The notes: generated from the letters alone by a model not told the origin. Positions 19,836-32,304 are shown, counted from the stretch's first letter. The stretch is DNA of 64,000 nt from Lota lota (GCA_026745465.1 JACYXH010000363.1:4746001-4810000), one strand, 5' to 3'. Numbers and translations: made by a program.

Positions 19836-22289
19836 GAAGAATGTATTTAGTTAATACAGGTGAAATATGGTTTCACCTCATTCTGTATTCATTAGTTCCT
19901 CCCTGCCAGAGCCCTGTCCCTTACCCCGCACTGCTATTGAGGACACCTTCGCCCTGCCCTCACCTCTCTCCCTGCCACAGCCCTGTCTCTGACCCCCACT
20001 CTTAGCTGATCAGACAGTAAATATCTGTCTGAAACTCCCCCTCATCCCAAAAACATATACATCAACTGGACTCTACAACAGGGTTCCCATACCTAACATT
20101 TTTAAAGAATCATTGTCCCCACACCTCCCCAGGGTGACCTGCCAACCCACCCTCCCACTCCATCCTAGAGACTAGAGGCCTGGGATGCTGCATTGGCTGG
20201 CGGAGGGGTCGGCAAACTTGGCCATTGCAGGACTGTCTGGCTGGGTGGAGGTACAATAACTTGGCCGCGGCGGTAGCTCCACACGGAGGGCCCGTCGCAG
20301 CCTCCGGGGTGGCCACCCTCCCCCAAGGAGACAGGGCCTTTCCCCATCTCCCTCGTGGAGCCTTGGGGTCCTTAGCTGGCTGGCTGAGGGGTGGCTGGGC
20401 CTGGGCTGCTGCGAGCTGGATGCAGGGGCGGCTAGCCGCAGACGGTTGCCTGTGGTGGTTGCTGGGCTCCCTCCCCCGTCCTCCACTGCGCTGTTGGGGA
20501 GGAAGGGCTGGTGCTGGGTGGTGGCTATCCATCGCCACTCCTGGTGGCCAGTGCGTCCCTGGACAGCCCTTCTGGATCCTTTCTGGGTCTGGAAAGGCTC
20601 CACATTGGGTGCCAGTGTATTACTGTCCATGCTACATGCCACCTAGGTGGCTGCCACACTCGACCTAGGTGACTTCTATTGGGCTCCTCCAGACATAGGA
20701 CGCAGGGTGGTGGTGTTGCAAGACTGGTTTATTGTAAAAGTTTGTTGATAATGATACATGGCCTGGTGTTCCATGTTGACATCTAGGAGAACTCTCCCTG
20801 AGTGTGTGTGGAGACGGTTTAACTTGTGCACATTGATTGCTCGATGTGCAACAGGTGTGCAGCCTCACCCAGCCCCAGAGTCCAATCCATTAATGGGAGA
20901 GGACACACAATGGGGGAGAGAGTGTGAGAGTGACAAGAAGAGGGTCAACCATGTAGCAGCATGGGGCTGGTTGTTGGGGTAACCTGCTGGAGCCCACAAA
21001 TGAAGGATTTACATTGCAACTTGGCTCTATCTATGGTCTATTTGGGACAACAGACTTGGAAACTGCACCCTGATTCTAATAATCATACTTGATTTGAACG
21101 AGCTTCTTCAGTTGCACGGACAGTGATTTAGAAATATATAACATGCATTGTATTGCATTTACATACTAACTCCTGGCCTTGTTGTATTTTTGCCTGCAAA
21201 GACCCGCCAGGCATTGAAATCAATTCTCTCAGACCTCCATCAAGAGGACTACTTTGGTATCATCATATTTGATAGTGAAATTATTCCCTGGAAACAATCC
21301 CTTACTAAAGCAACAGAGGAAAACTTGGCTGAAGCCATTAACTATGTCCAGGGAATCAGAGAAAGAGGAGGTAGGATGGCTTCCACTTGGCTACACATCA
21401 AACTTCCTAACAACAAGGATATCAAAGATTAATATGAATATACTCATGTTTCAGTCACTAACATTAATGATGCCGTAATGACGGCTATCAACATGCTGTA
21501 CACCGACAGAAGGAAAAATAAGCTCTCAGAGAGAAGTGTGGACATGATCATTTTACTAACCGATGGAATGCCAAATGACGGTGGGTGTACAGAGAAATCA
21601 AAGTACATTTGTGTTGATATTCTGATGTGATATTTCATATGTCTCATATGTTGTCTCTTTTCATGGACATACTTCCATCCCGTTGCATCATATTGGTTCA
21701 TGCTTGACCTGTGTTCTTGAATGTCTTCCTGATTGTGTAGGAGAGAGCTTCCTTCCACGGATCCAGCAGAACGTGCGTGAAGCCATCGGTAATAATATGT
21801 CTCTGTTCTGCCTGGGCTTTGGGGATGATGTGGATTACTCCTTCCTGGACGTGATGGCCAAACAAAATAATGGCGTGGCCCGCAGGATCTACCAAGCCTC
21901 TGACGCAACCCTTCAGCTGCAGGTGAGGTTATGCTAAGCAGCGGTGTTGTTAGGATTTGATGACATTCAAGGCTTAGCCCGGACCTCTGTAGGGGGTTCA
22001 GGGATGACTCTACCCGTAAAGGTTTTTATTTTGATGGTTTTTTATGCACTCTGGCACCTTATTTACATTCAAAGTGTCTTTATCATTGAATATTTTTAAT
22101 GTGTACTAATGTTTACTTTCCAGATTATGAATTGTGGTGTAATTTATTTAGTAGTATTGAGTATAAGCTGAATATTTCACAACTTATCATTAAACATGTA
22201 TTGACATGCTGCAGTACCAGACTAGAGAAAAACAGTTAAATGTATTTATGTTTATTGGAAAATAAAATTGTATTTCACATACTTTCTCT

Positions 22290-22373
<84 letters not shown>

Positions 22374-25300
22374 TTTCAGAAACAGTTCATGTATAGTGCA
22401 AGACCATTTAACCAGTGCTTCTCTGTCTCTCTTTCTCTCTCTTGCCTGCACACAAAATGCATGCATGCCAAGTAGTGTGAAGTAGATCTGCTGCTTGAAT
22501 GACACACAGAGGACCCAATTCTTACATGAGGCTTTGATCAAAGAGATCACATTTTTTCCAGGGCTTTAATGCATGATTGGAATGAAAGATGTATAGATCC
22601 CGGGCATTATTCTGTCAATCATACTTTTTTTAATAAATAAAAAAAAGTGGCTAGAGGTGTGTTTGTTTAACTAATGAGAGCATTTCTGGGATAGAGTGCC
22701 TCTTTCTACTTTTTCAGTCCAGACAAGTAATTTCAAACTGTTTGAGTCCTCCATTGAAGTTAATTTCCATGTATCTGACCACTATGAATGTGTTGCAGGG
22801 TTTCTATGATGAGGTGGCCAGCCCTCTGTTGTCAGCAGTGGACCTGCGTTACCCTGACAACACGGTGGAGTCCTTAACCACTCATCACTTCAGTCAGCTG
22901 TTCAATGGCTCAGAGATCGTGGTGGCAGGGCGGGTGTCTGACAATGACATGGACAACTTCCTGGTGGAAGTGTTTGCCAATGGGGTGGGTGAAGGACATG
23001 CAACACAGTGCTATGTCTCCTACTGCATAAGAGGTAAATAGTTCAGTTTGGTTTCAGCTCTTTTGGCTTTCTGCTCAACATAGTACGAGCAGGACTTCCA
23101 GGTGCAGGGCCAGGCTAGTGTCACCGACTGGGACGTGATTTACCCAGAGAAGGATTACATCTTTGGGGATTTCACTGAGCGCCTGTGGGCCTACCTCACT
23201 ATCCAACAGCTACTGGAGACCAGGTTTGAGCGGATGGATGCCAGTTATTGTTGGAATGGATTTCCAAAATGTCACTGCTCTGGTTATACATTCTCAACAT
23301 AGTTGTGAGACTGTCTGAATTATTTGTGTTGTTTCCATTAACCAGTAAGAGTGGGCCACCGGAGGGGAAGAGCAACGCCACGGCCAAAGCCCTGGAGATG
23401 TCCCTGAAGTACAACTTCGTCACCCCCCTCACCTCCATGGTGGTCACCAAGCCAGAGACAGAGGATGGTCCCAGCGGGCCCCTCATAGCAGACAAGCTGA
23501 CTGAGGGTAGGACAGCTGGAGAGGCAGGAAGGAGGACTCAACTGAGTTGTACACCAACATACTGACATTGTGTCGTTATTGAGGTCCTACATGCTGTTGA
23601 ATTATTCTTGCTTATTTCCACAGAACAACGGCAGCAGGCTGACAGACTGGGTGAGATTGGAATTTAGTTTGTATTTTAATTCCCCTATAGTAGCTCTGAG
23701 ACTGCAGGCCTTGTAGGTGTGTTGCTTCTCACTGTGTATTTGTTGTTGGTCATGCGGTCTGTGTGCAGGATCTACACAATTTACCTCTCAATCTGTAAAC
23801 TACATGAGGACTCCTGCTGCTTGGCTTCCCAGTGCTCCTACATACTTTGGTACATCATCTATATTCATAAAATCTGGTCATTGATCATTGTATATGGTTT
23901 AAGCTTGAAAGGTTGCAGACAGGTTATGCTCCATGATGACTTAATATGACACAACCAAGGCCCTATATCTAATATGCTATATCTTTCTTTGTGCATTACT
24001 GTTGCTGCCTCCTTGTCATTATAATGTTTGTTCAGTGGATGGAGATCCTCATTTCATGATCGAGCTGCCAGAGAGAGAGGACGCTCTGTGCTTCAACATC
24101 AATGACTCACCTGGAACCATCTTCAACCTGGTCAAAGACCACTCCATAGGTGAGCCTGCCTGCCCACTTGTATTGTTCATCAAGTGGGATTCCAACCTCA
24201 CTTTGTCTTATTAATTACTAGAACAAATCTATTATCGTATCAGTATCCTATAGGAAATATATGTTGCTTCTTCAGGACTTTTGGTCAATGGTCAGACCAT
24301 TGGAGATAAGATGGTTGCCCCTGATGGTAAAATCAACACCTACTTTGGCCGCCTTGGTGTGGTCCATCAGACCCTGGGGGTGAGGCTGGAGGTGACCACT
24401 GAGTACATCACTCTGTCCCAGGATAGACAACAGGTCAAACTGCTGTGGTCAGATCAATCTTCCCTCAAAGGACCCAGGTAGAAACACCTAAAAATAAATT
24501 GATGTGTATGACAATGTTACGGCTTGACTTCCTCTCTTTGCTTTTTTATATTGTCTCACTACCAAGTCATTCTGATTACACCAGCCCCTCCATCCCCACT
24601 TTCTCTCTTACCCCCAGTGTGGATCTGCTTTTGACCAAGGGCCGGAGCCTCACGGTGACTTTAAGAGATTCTGTAAAGTTTGTGATCCTGCTACACAAAG
24701 TGTGGAAGATGCACCCCTACCACCAGGACTACCTGGGATTCTACACTCTGGACAGCCACCTTCTTTCTCCATCCGTCCATGGTCTGCTAGGTAATGGAAC
24801 AACAGGGAAACTAAAAACGATTCAAAACTATTTAAGTATCAGTAAAGAATAGCAGAAAGCTTTCTCCTTCTTATCATATTTTTTTAAAGGGACCCTATTT
24901 TAGCCCTATTTTATGATGGATAGATAAGCCTAACAGTTGCTACAGTCCACTGGGTAGGCTGGTAAACTGATCTATCCTGCATACATCTAGGTGGGCACTC
25001 CCACTTGTGATGTCACAAAGTCAGAGGGCAGGGCAGATTTGGAAATGGCTTGTAATGGCTAATCACACTCACACTTGGTGGTAACATAGGCTATAATAAC
25101 ATGGAAATTAAAATGAAGGTAAGATAAAGTCTGCTTTTAAGGGAATCAATACAATGGGGAATTGAAAAGGGAACAAAATCATTTTCAATGGTGGTGAATT
25201 CTGCAGGTCAGTTCTACCATGGGATTGGATTTGAGGTTGGAGATCTACGTCCAGGAGAGGTTCCAGAGAAACCAGATGCCACCATGTATGTCAAAGGACA

Positions 25301-25563
25301 TCAGCTCAATGTGACCAGGTACACCAGCTACCTTACATATGTTTCACAGAACAGTGAACATCTAGATCTGAAATTTGGAGAACAAAATTATTTCTGACAT
25401 TTGACCCACTCTCTTGGTCTCCAGAGGTTGGCAATGGGACTTCAGGAAGGATTTGAAGAATGGAGAAAATGTCCCCTGCTGGTTCGTCCACAGTAATGGG
25501 ACAGGGCTCATTGACGGCAGTGCTGAAGATTACATCGTGTCAGGCCTCTTTAAGACTGTCTGA
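17326..25563 (+). CDS. itih3: Inter-alpha-trypsin inhibitor heavy chain, ITIH3-like (complete, 21 exons)
   Basis: Secreted, liver-type heavy chain that in the family is esterified to bikunin chondroitin sulfate and transferred to hyaluronan. Exons: 17326-17442, 17805-17834, 18028-18051, 18178-18335, 18677-18781, 18908-19070, 19201-19311, 19405-19533, 19634-19750, 21202-21370, 21455-21580, 21741-21922, 22799-22984, 23084-23223, 23346-23506, 23624-23650, 24036-24149, 24276-24477, 24618-24790, 25207-25318, 25425-25563; 894 residues (human ITIH3 890), all phases agree. Order: signal peptide ([12 protein letters not shown]), VIT domain about 58-190 ([26 protein letters not shown]), CPEC cysteine pair, vWA domain about 300-475 with MIDAS D306-R-S-G-S310, and the VDGDPHF motif where D652-P653 is the expected processing and bikunin-attachment site, then the C-terminal propeptide. 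GDK after VNGQ favours ITIH3 over ITIH1. Paralogue choice within fish is inference. Confidence 0.93.
17549..17665. repeat. 22-bp tandem repeat in ITIH intron 1
   Basis: Four units of TAGTTGTTCTGCTACCTGCC type, followed by a short TAGTTG microsatellite. Confidence 0.85.
19153..19197. repeat. (GT)n microsatellite at the ITIH exon 7 acceptor
   Basis: GT run immediately before the acceptor TACAG of ITIH exon 7 (19201), a second case in this window where a GT run replaces the pyrimidine tract. Confidence 0.97.
19760..19833. repeat. (GT)n microsatellite in ITIH intron 9
   Basis: Pure GT run of about 74 bp starting 10 bp after the donor of exon 9. Confidence 0.97.
19870..21000. mobile_element. GC-rich 1.1-kb block in ITIH intron 9, probable decayed transposon
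   Basis: This block is much richer in G+C than the surrounding intron, and open frames of 140-156 codons occur on both strands at 20110-20668 without any recognisable domain. Composition contrast suggests an inserted element, but no terminal repeats or target duplication could be defined. Confidence 0.35.
22293..22371. repeat. (CA)n microsatellite in ITIH intron 12
   Basis: Pure CA run of about 79 bp. Confidence 0.97.
24885..25105. mobile_element. Palindromic MITE-like interspersed repeat, copy 2
   Basis: Shares GGGACCCTATTTTA, GGATAGATAAGCCTAACAGT, GCTACAGTCCACTGGGT, GGTGGGCACTCCCACTTGTG and GGCTTGTAATGGCTAATCAC type blocks with the copy at 6990-7240. It lies in ITIH intron 19. Confidence 0.65.
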
Positions 25564-25805
25564 CAAGTAGCAGACAAGCTCATCAATACTGGAGCAGCTA
25601 CCAACCTGGAGCCACTGCAGACACAAGTAGTTCTTTCAAAACACCTTTTCATTGTTGTTATAATACGACGGAAATGTATGAGACCCTTAATGAAGTTCCA
25701 ATGTTCTCAAATCAATAAAGAAACCCTTGTTTGATAAAGCATTAACAAGTTCTACAGTAAATATTCTATCAAATCAAGCATTTTAGCACCTTAGAGATCC
25801 TTTGA
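25564..25805 (+). other. ITIH 3' UTR with poly(A) signal
   Basis: AATAAA at 25714-25719 lies about 150 bp after the stop. The segment from about 25620 is also the left arm of an inverted repeat whose right arm is at 26811-26990. Confidence 0.7.
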
Positions 25806-26990
25806 GTGTTCTGAATGACAAGACAGACACCGATCAGTTTCTATTGTCTAGGGCTGCAAAGATTAGTCGATTAGTCAGTTTGTCCCTATTTACTGTACTC
25901 ATTAGTCTACATATATCATATAACTGTAATGCTGGGGCAAACAGGTGTTGGACTCAGAAGCAAGACTCAAGACGACAGGCAGGTAGAATCAGAGAGAGTA
26001 GTCTTTACTGGAGTCAATAGATTGGTACACGGGTAGGCAGTAGAAATCAGGGCAAAGGTTCATTACGTGAGGCAAAAGAGTAGTCGAGGGGTTGAGATGC
26101 GGTCGAGAGGATATTCAATAGATCACTGGGAAGATAACGCTGGAATGCTTGACACGGAGGTACATAGACGAACTGGCACAGAAGGAGGGAAACACACTGA
26201 CTAAATACACTAGGAGGGAAGAGGTAATGAGGGACAGGTGAAAACAATCAACGCAATGGAGAACGATCACAGGCGGGAAACACAGGGGCAAGGAGTGATG
26301 TATCTGGAACGAGAGGAAAAGCGAGTAAAACAAAGTAACACAGAAAACAATGACAGAATGAAGGAAACAAAAACACAACTTAAGGAGCAGGGCAAGACAT
26401 GACAATAGCAATGTGTGTATGAGTATCTGTATCTTCCCAGGGACTCCAGGGATACACTGATACCTCAACATCAACCACAGACACCAACACACACATGCAC
26501 ACCAACAGACATCCTGGCCCGACCCCGCCCTCGGGGACCTCAATGGTAGATGCGTGCCTGGTTAAAGGTAGGCTAATATGTGTAAGTGATTAAAAAGAAA
26601 AAAAGTACTGACATTTTTGCCATTATCCATGCTTGGATATCACTTTCTTCTTATTTCCCGGATAAACTGGCCTGTTATTCAAATATAATATAAATCAGCC
26701 CACAGGCATTTCCACGGTGTGTCAGTAAAGGTTAAATTTGTTTAATTAAAGTGGCAATATTAAATATTGTCAAAGATTTTCATTTGTTGCGTCTATCAGG
26801 TAATTTAGAGCCCTTAAAGGACCTCTAAGGTGCTGAAGTGCCTGACTTGATATAACTTATATTGTAGAACTTGTTAATATATCAGACAAGGGTTTCTTTG
26901 TTGATTTGAGGAACACTGGAACCTCATTAAGGGTCTCATACATTTCCATGTTATTATTTCGACAATGAAAAGGAGTGGGGAACTTCTTGT
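25620..26990. repeat. Large inverted repeat, arms of about 180 bp around 1 kb
   Basis: 25620-25810 is complementary to 26811-26990. Matching blocks are AGACCCTTAATGAAGTTCCA versus its near reverse complement near 26925, and GTAGAACTTGTTAATAT and AGCACCTTAGAG-type blocks on either side. The left arm contains the poly(A) signal of the intact ITIH gene. The interior (25850-26400) resembles interspersed repeat sequence, including a hAT-like terminus AGGGCTGCAAAGATTAGTCG at 25851. Confidence 0.8.
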
Positions 26991-27141
26991 AAATTACAAC
27001 CTGTGTACTAAGCTTTGTAAGCTTTACTAGCTTTACTTTAAGCTTTACTAACCTGTGTAAGCTTTAAAGCGATCCAAGCTCAACTCAAGCGATGCAGATT
27101 TCAAAGAAAACAATTTTGGTTAATTTATATGGAATATAATG

Positions 27142-27148
<7 letters not shown>

Positions 27149-27183
<35 letters not shown>
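27149..27183. repeat. (TA)n microsatellite
   Basis: Pure TA run in the spacer before the second ITIH copy. Confidence 0.95.
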
Positions 27184-27187
<4 letters not shown>

Positions 27188-27874
27188 GTTTATCAGGAGT
27201 TAATCTGATTTCATTCATAAATTATCTTATTTGACTGTCTGGGCCCCAGGCAATCTACACCTTAGCAGACTGGAGGAAAAATGTGTAACATCCAATTAAA
27301 TCTATTTGTTAAAATATTGTGTGACGTATTGTAAACAAAAAACACAAAAAAAATGCTAAATAAATGTTCTGTAAACAAACATTTTGTAAATGCAAAATAC
27401 ATGTTATAAACGCAAAAAACGAATCGTAAATGTGATAATTTTCTTGCAAACATCATCACAATTCCAGGGTTTCTTTGAGGAAGTGGCTACTTCTCTGCTC
27501 TCTGAGGTGGACTTGCGTTACCCTGACAACGCGGTGGAGTCCTTAACCACTCATCACTTCAGTCAGCTGTTCAATGGCTCAGAGATCGTGGTGGCAGGGC
27601 GGGTGTCTGACAATGACATGGACAACTTCCTGGTGGAAGTGCAGGCTGACGGAGTGAGTGAACATGAATGTTAATAACTCACATTGCATGAAGCATTCAT
27701 AAGTATGTGTGTTTGTAAGTATGGAGTATTAGTCAAATTGGTCTGGATAATAGAAGGTGAGGGGAATGAAGTGATTGTATATGAGAGTGGCAGGATCTGT
27801 GAAGCAAGGGGGAAAGCCTAAGGACATCTGTTGGACAGGTGGAGAATGGAAACTCAACTGAGTCAGACTATGAC

Positions 27875-28515
27875 ACATAGCTGTATCTTTGTTTGGTCCA
27901 ACACAAGTACATACAAACTGCCCTTTCTAGGTATTTTTCTCCAATAGTGCCCACAAACAAACAAATTCACAAGATTCTGTGTTAACTCGTCACTGTGCAT
28001 GCTTGTGTAATTTGAGACTTTTAATTCTTGAATGGTAAATGTCCTGGTCTTGAGCACAGTGGTGAATTTCAAATAAAACTGGATTATTGTATTGCTTCGA
28101 CCCACAGTTTGCAATGGACTGGCTCAGCAGGGAAAAAGTTGAATTGGTGTTCAGTGAGATGTTCTACGTACATTCATATAACCGTGAACTGAGCACTTAA
28201 TTTTGATTCAGAAGTGAATGCTTAGGCTGCGTTCTAATCAGTTTAAGATACACCCCACCTACATTTACCCTCGCAACTTATTGAAATGTTGCTGTGCACT
28301 AAGAGTTCAGAATATCACACAGCCATTATTTTTGCTCGCATTCTTACTTCGTACCTCAGTCTCTAAGTCCGTGAGCATGCGAAATGACATGTAAACACAT
28401 AATCTAAACTTGTGGTTTGTTCGTTTGTGGGCACTATTGAAAGCTACCTAGTCAGGGCAGTTCTTATGTGCTAACTTGTGTTGGACAAAACAAAGATACT
28501 GCTATGGTAGCTGCT
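27875..28515. mobile_element. Fold-back element in the intron after exon 13'
   Basis: 27878-28010 is complementary to 28375-28510: GTATCTTTGTTTGGTCCAAC pairs with GTTGGACAAAACAAAGATAC, and CAATAGTGCCCACAAAC pairs with GTTTGTGGGCACTATTG. Arms of about 130 bp around about 365 bp suggest a palindromic DNA element. Confidence 0.75.
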
Positions 28516-28873
28516 AAACACTGGAATATAATGAACGCTTATGGCTCGCCGCTGCCCAATTTTGCAACGTGCCTTCACCTTGAGAGGGGGCGAGTTAAAC
28601 AAATACCCTGTCTGTTTTACATCTCGACATAGACAATGTCAACAATTTACCTGGGGTCTTAGCAAAGCAACCAAATCCTTTAAGAAGGGTTAATACTGGT
28701 GGTGCCACTAAAGGCGTGTATGCCTTTTAGATTCTAGTGTAGTTCTGGCAAGATGTGAAGCAATCTTTTATTCTTGCTTGACCCTGGTCCGGCTGCTAAT
28801 GACTTCCAGGAGTCAACAGCGATGTTGTTGTTTTCTCCGTTCCCATTTAAACTTTTTCTTATTTCCCCTTCTT

Positions 28874-28894
28874 CCCCCCCCCCCCCCCCCCCCC
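28874..28894. repeat. Poly(C) run before the exon 14' acceptor
   Basis: 21 consecutive C in the pyrimidine tract upstream of exon 14'. Confidence 0.95.
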
Positions 28895-30224
28895 TCCCCA
28901 CCCCCTCCCGGTTGTTTCCACAGTTCAGCATGAGGATGACTTCCAGGTGCAGGGCCAAGCCAGGGTGGCTGAGTGGGACCAGATCTACCCAGAGCAGGAG
29001 TACATTTTCGGGAACTTCAGTGAGCGCCTGTGGTCTTACCTCACCCTCCAACAGCTACTGGCCGCCAGGTCTGCCCTGCTGAACCCTTTGGATCGTTTTG
29101 GATCATCTAGCTTTATTTATTTATTTATTTACATGTTTTAGTTTTACAAAATTGATCTTGTTTAACGTGGCAGGAGAAACACAAATATATGAATAATACC
29201 AGCGTTAATGATTCCAAATGGGAGAATCTGAAAGGGGAACCTAAAGCAGTTCAAAATACTTCTAGTCAAGCTAACCAGCTAATCACAGTCACACACATAT
29301 GGAATTACACATCCGCATATTTTCAAAACACAGCTGTATTTTATATATATATACTGGTGCGCCTACAATACACCTACTTAACATTATTATTAACAGAGTA
29401 AAACCTTTTTTCATTCCTTTTTTTGTACTGCAAGTTAGCTGGGTTCACCAGAGGAGAAGAGCAACACCACGGCCAAAACCTTGGAGATGTCCCTGAAGTA
29501 CAGCTTTGTCTCCCCCCTCACCTCCACAGTGGTCACCAAGCCAGAGACAGAGGATGGTGCCAGCGGGCCCCTCAGCAGACAAGCTGACTGAGGGTAGGCA
29601 GACCTGAAGGAGGAGCAGTAGCTGAGGAAGTCTTTGCTATCTTCATGCTCGTGAATCAGGGATGGACTGGCCATCAGGAGATTCGGGAAGATTCCCAAAC
29701 GGCCGCTCCATTCCAGGCCAAACCGGCTGTTTTCTTTTCTGTGTGACAGTGGGACCGCGGCCTGTTGTGGGCCGGTCTGGGTCAAAAGGTCCTGGGATAT
29801 TTATTTGTCTAAGTCAGTCCCTGATGATAATGGTATGTTATGTAAGGGGGCAAAGGATTACGATTGTCAGGGCGTGACTGCCTTTTATGGATATATTTTG
29901 GCGATCATGAAAGAACAATTTGTTTAATATGAATGCGACCATAATGAATTGCCATTACACACGGACTCCAAGCCATTAAATCCTTTTCCATGTTCGTTGT
30001 ACTGTTTTTTATATTTCTGATCTCATGTCTACAGGAGAGCGACATATTGAGGAGATAGACGGTATGAAAATCACTGACCACTCACTGGTTTGACAACCTT
30101 TATATTTGTGCAGTATTTCTATATTTATATTTATATCTATATTTCAAAAATTGGGACTATAGTCAAGGCACAAGCAGCCTCGGCAGCCAGACATAGGAGT
30201 TCCCAAAGTGGTGAGAAGCTCTCA

Positions 30225-31285
30225 CCTCTCAACACTCTCCACATTGTCAACACTGTCCACACTCGTCACACTTTCCACACTCTCCACAATGTCCACACTC
30301 TTCAAGCTTTGCACTCTCCACAAACTCTACACTCTCCACACCTATCACACTCTCCACTAGGGTTGGACCGGTATAACATTTTTCAATCCGATTTGATAAT
30401 TAGTCAAACAGCGGACCGTATCAGTATATCAATCTTTGCCACCAGATGGGGCGCGGGTCTATGATGCAGCCGCTGACAAGTGAATAAATGACAAGTTATA
30501 ATGTTTTTTCTCATTTATAAACTGTGAGATACCACACACCTTACGATAGATAAATGTAACTGTTTTGGTCTTTAAGTGTGTGGAAGACCACCATTTTCTC
30601 AACACAGCACTTCTTACACTAACCAATTATATTCCCCACCAACCCAGTCCAAAACAGACAAACGTGACTTAAGCATAAACAAACATGGTGGACGGTGGCC
30701 ATGATATGTTAGTTATGCTAGCTTTTGCACTTGTTTTTTTCTGAACATCCTAGATAACCACTAAAGAACTATGATGAAGTCATGGAGACAGCGGGTCAAT
30801 GGACTGTGCATGTTGCAGCATTAGTGGGACTGCATTTTGTAAATCCATCTCACTTTTGCTTTGTCCACCATGGCTTCTGTTGTGTCACACAATGTGGCTC
30901 ACAATTGGCTATTATCTTTCCCACGTGACAATCCATACACTGCGTGCTCGGCTGCGTAGCTCAGTTTCTAAACAAATATAATATAATACATTATATATGT
31001 TGCATATTTCTAATCGATTGCAAGTTATGTTTTACATCAACTAAAGTTGCTTATGTAAGCAATAGACTACCTTGAAGAACATTTCCTAATGCAAATGCCA
31101 GTTGGTTTGCATAAAATTAAACCGGTATAAACTTGCACACTGTACCGGTAAAACCAAAAACCCTACTCTCCACACTTCACCCTCTCCACACTCGTCACCC
31201 TCTTCACCCTCTTCACTCTTCACACTCTCCATACTCTCCAACCTCTTTACACTCTCCAAAGTCCACTCTCCACACTCCATGGCTC
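30225..31285. repeat. CTCCACACT minisatellite split by an inserted element
   Basis: Imperfect 9-12 bp units of the ACTCTCCAC type occupy 30225-30357 and resume at 31166-31285. The gap is the hAT-like element. Confidence 0.85.
30358..31165. mobile_element. hAT-like non-autonomous DNA transposon, 808 bp
   Basis: Starts TAGGGTTGGACCGGTATAAC and ends TACCGGTAAAACCAAAAACCCTA, giving inverted ends TAGGGTT...CCGGTA. CTCTCCAC occurs directly before (30350-30357) and after (31166-31173), an 8-bp duplication as expected for hAT, although the target is itself repetitive. No transposase frame. It lies in the intron between exons 16' and 17' of the ITIH duplicate. Confidence 0.75.
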
Positions 31286-32304
31286 ATCACTTTTTCAACA
31301 TCCAGTGTCTAATCCCACTATACATTTTAGTAAGAAACAAATCCTTAAATATAGAAACAATCTGTCTATGTTTGCACTGTCTGGTGTTTTTTGGTAGTAC
31401 TATCTGAATATTATAAGATTTACAATACAACAAACTGAATATCAGTTATCAGTTGTAAGCACTGTTACTGGTAAATATATTTATATACATTTAATATTTA
31501 GTTTGATTAATTAATGGTTAATGTTAATGGTCAACTTCAAATCTGACTTTTAAATTAAAATGCTGCTTCAATGAAAGTGCACCACAAAACATAAATAGAT
31601 GTATGTTCATTTCTATATGAATGGACCTGTTCTGTTGCTATTCAGTGGATGGAGATCCTCATTTTATGATTGAGCTTCCAGAGGGAGAGGACGCGCTGTG
31701 CTTTGACATCAACAAATCACCTGGAACCATCTTTAACCTGGTCAAAGACCCCTCAAGTGAGCCATCATCTCTCTCACACAAATCTTATCTTACACAGGCT
31801 TCATTTTCTGAAGGACATCAATGCAAAATGTATTTCTAAAACCCCCTTATTCCTTTGTAGTTTTTCTGGTAAACGGGCAACTTGTTGCGAAAAAGCAAAA
31901 GAAAGCCTCCGCGAGCGGAGTCAACACCTACTTTGACCACATCGGTGTGGACCACCAAGCCCTGGGGGTGAGGCTGGAGGTGACCACTGAGTACATCACT
32001 CTGTCCCAGGATGGTCAACAGGTCAGGCTGCTGTGGTCAGATCAAGCTTCCCTCAAAGGACCCAGGTGAGTAAGACGTGTGCTTATGTTTGTCTCTATTT
32101 TTTTCACCTGTGTATGTGAGTTGACGTGTTCCCGCAAGATTTGGCGAGTTTGCAGACAAGTTGCGGATAATCGGACATTAGAGTCTTCATGTGTGGACCC
32201 CCCCCCAGTTGCCTAGGGTGGACCACCGACCCGCCGGCAAGGACTGATCTTCAAGACCAGTCTTGTAGTGTGTACTGCTGAAGTCGACCCTGACTTTAAA
32301 AGTC

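Noticed and set aside
20110..20668. Overlapping open frames of 140-156 codons on both strands in ITIH intron 9
   Set aside because: A GC-rich segment lacks stop codons by composition; no recognisable domain and no splice evidence.
24445..24852. Long frame running through ITIH exon 19 and its flanking introns
   Set aside because: The homologous part is only 24618-24790, bounded by good splice sites; the rest is intron.
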